Both the position numbers and the translations under genes were made by a program. The notes under the pieces are model-generated. The model was not told where the DNA came from. It saw nothing but the letters and a program-made list of their open reading frames with translations, and ran no database searches. Below, piece by piece: positions 15,013 through 15,415 of a stretch of DNA of 15,415 bases; positions within the stretch are counted from its first letter, which is position 1, and every line of letters begins with the position of its first letter. The stretch lies in contig JAUWWU010000003.1 in NCBI GenBank assembly GCA_030616695.1, forward strand, positions 1 to 15,415, written 5' to 3'. The stretch comes from Candidatus Omnitrophota bacterium. GTDB lineage: Bacteria > Omnitrophota > Gorgyraeia > JAHIPI01.

Positions 15013-15166
15013 CAATGAAAGAGGACGTTTCACCTTAACGCAACGCTTTATGTATAAACAAGTTACAACATGACGTTTTCCAGTTTTAATACCTTTTCAT
15101 GTGGAAAACCACGTGTTATAACTTTATATGCTGTAATGAGTTAGGACAAAGTGAAACGTCCCCTTT
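14985..15166. repeat. Nested palindromic element across the folC stop codon
   Basis: Two tandem 26-bp units (14985-15010 and 15011-15036; 1 mismatch) each contain GGACGTTTCACCTT. The far end has the complement: 14992-15007 pairs perfectly with 15151-15166 (16 bp). The centre is a 23-bp imperfect hairpin (15060-15082 with 15102-15124; 19 of 23 pairs, 19-nt loop). Its arm contains GACGTTTTCCA, an 11-mer also present in the element after apgM. No protein is coded. Same plan as 11864-12009. Confidence 0.8.
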
Positions 15167-15193
15167 TGAAGGTGTTCCTTTTGGAAGGTTTGT

Positions 15194-15415
15194 ATGCGGA
15201 GGAATTTTAATAACGAGACGATAGTGGCGATTTCGACACCTGTCGGAGAGGGCGGCATAGGCATAGTTCGCCTTAGCGGAAAAGGCGCCGTCAGGATAGC
15301 CGGTAGGATATTTGTGTCTCCGGACAAGAGAAAACTATCGCGGTTCAAGACGCACACCATCAATTACGGCTGCATCGTTGACAGGAAAGAGATCATTGAC
15401 GAGGTGCTATTGACG
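15194..15415 (+). CDS. mnmE: tRNA uridine-5-carboxymethylaminomethyl modification GTPase, N-terminal part
   Basis: With MnmG it modifies the wobble uridine of certain tRNAs using a tetrahydrofolate one-carbon unit and GTP. Only the first 74 codons are in the window and the frame is open at the right edge. The signature NETIVAISTPVGEGGIGIVRLSG is the conserved start of MnmE, which opens the folate-binding TrmE_N domain; R-I-F-V-S-P follows as usual. The start ATG 15194 has GGAAGG at 15183-15188. It lies directly after the palindromic element and probably belongs to the purH-folC group, though an own promoter in the 181-bp gap cannot be excluded. Confidence 0.95.
   Translation, partial: MRRNFNNETIVAISTPVGEGGIGIVRLSGKGAVRIAGRIFVSPDKRKLSRFKTHTINYGCIVDRKEIIDEVLLT

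Overview
The window is a gene-dense bacterial segment with every supported gene on the + strand. Gene content and style suggest an uncultured, probably anaerobic, Gram-negative-type bacterium. The relevant features are a B12-dependent class II ribonucleotide reductase carrying an intein, an archaeal-type phosphoglycerate mutase, glutaminyl-tRNA synthetase, Sec-exported TPR proteins, c-di-GMP parts, and intergenic nested palindromes. Candidatus Omnitrophota or a relative is my best guess. That rests on resemblance only; no marker gene here proves it.

Region 1 (1-780): the tail of a membrane peptide, a small AT-rich zinc-ribbon/DUF2007 protein, then a 330-bp gap with a nested palindrome and two possible promoters. 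Region 2 (781-3864): glutaminyl-tRNA synthetase, an exported coiled-coil/TPR protein and tRNA-Glu(CTC). Region 3 (3865-6859): a gene-free stretch ending in a 21-bp copy of the tRNA 3' end. It is followed by a membrane GGDEF protein, a small exported helical protein, an exported TPR protein, a PilZ protein and a two-helix membrane protein. This looks like an envelope-linked c-di-GMP cluster.

Region 4 (6860-11865): two NrdR-type operators and a strong promoter sit in front of nrdJ. nrdJ is interrupted by a 409-residue LAGLIDADG intein placed directly before the predicted catalytic thiyl-radical cysteine. apgM (phosphoglycerate mutase) overlaps the nrdJ stop by 7 nt. Region 5 (11864-15415): a nested palindromic element starts at the apgM stop codon. 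Then come purH with its own promoter, folC, a second element that supplies the folC stop codon, and the start of mnmE. PurH, FolC and MnmE all make or use tetrahydrofolate cofactors.

Most notable are the intein with a C-terminal Arg-Gln instead of His-Asn at a catalytic cysteine, the paired NrdR boxes exactly 32 bp apart, the two palindromic elements built on the same plan at the 3' ends of genes, and the tRNA-Glu 3'-end duplication. I found no CRISPR array, complete insertion sequence or rRNA.
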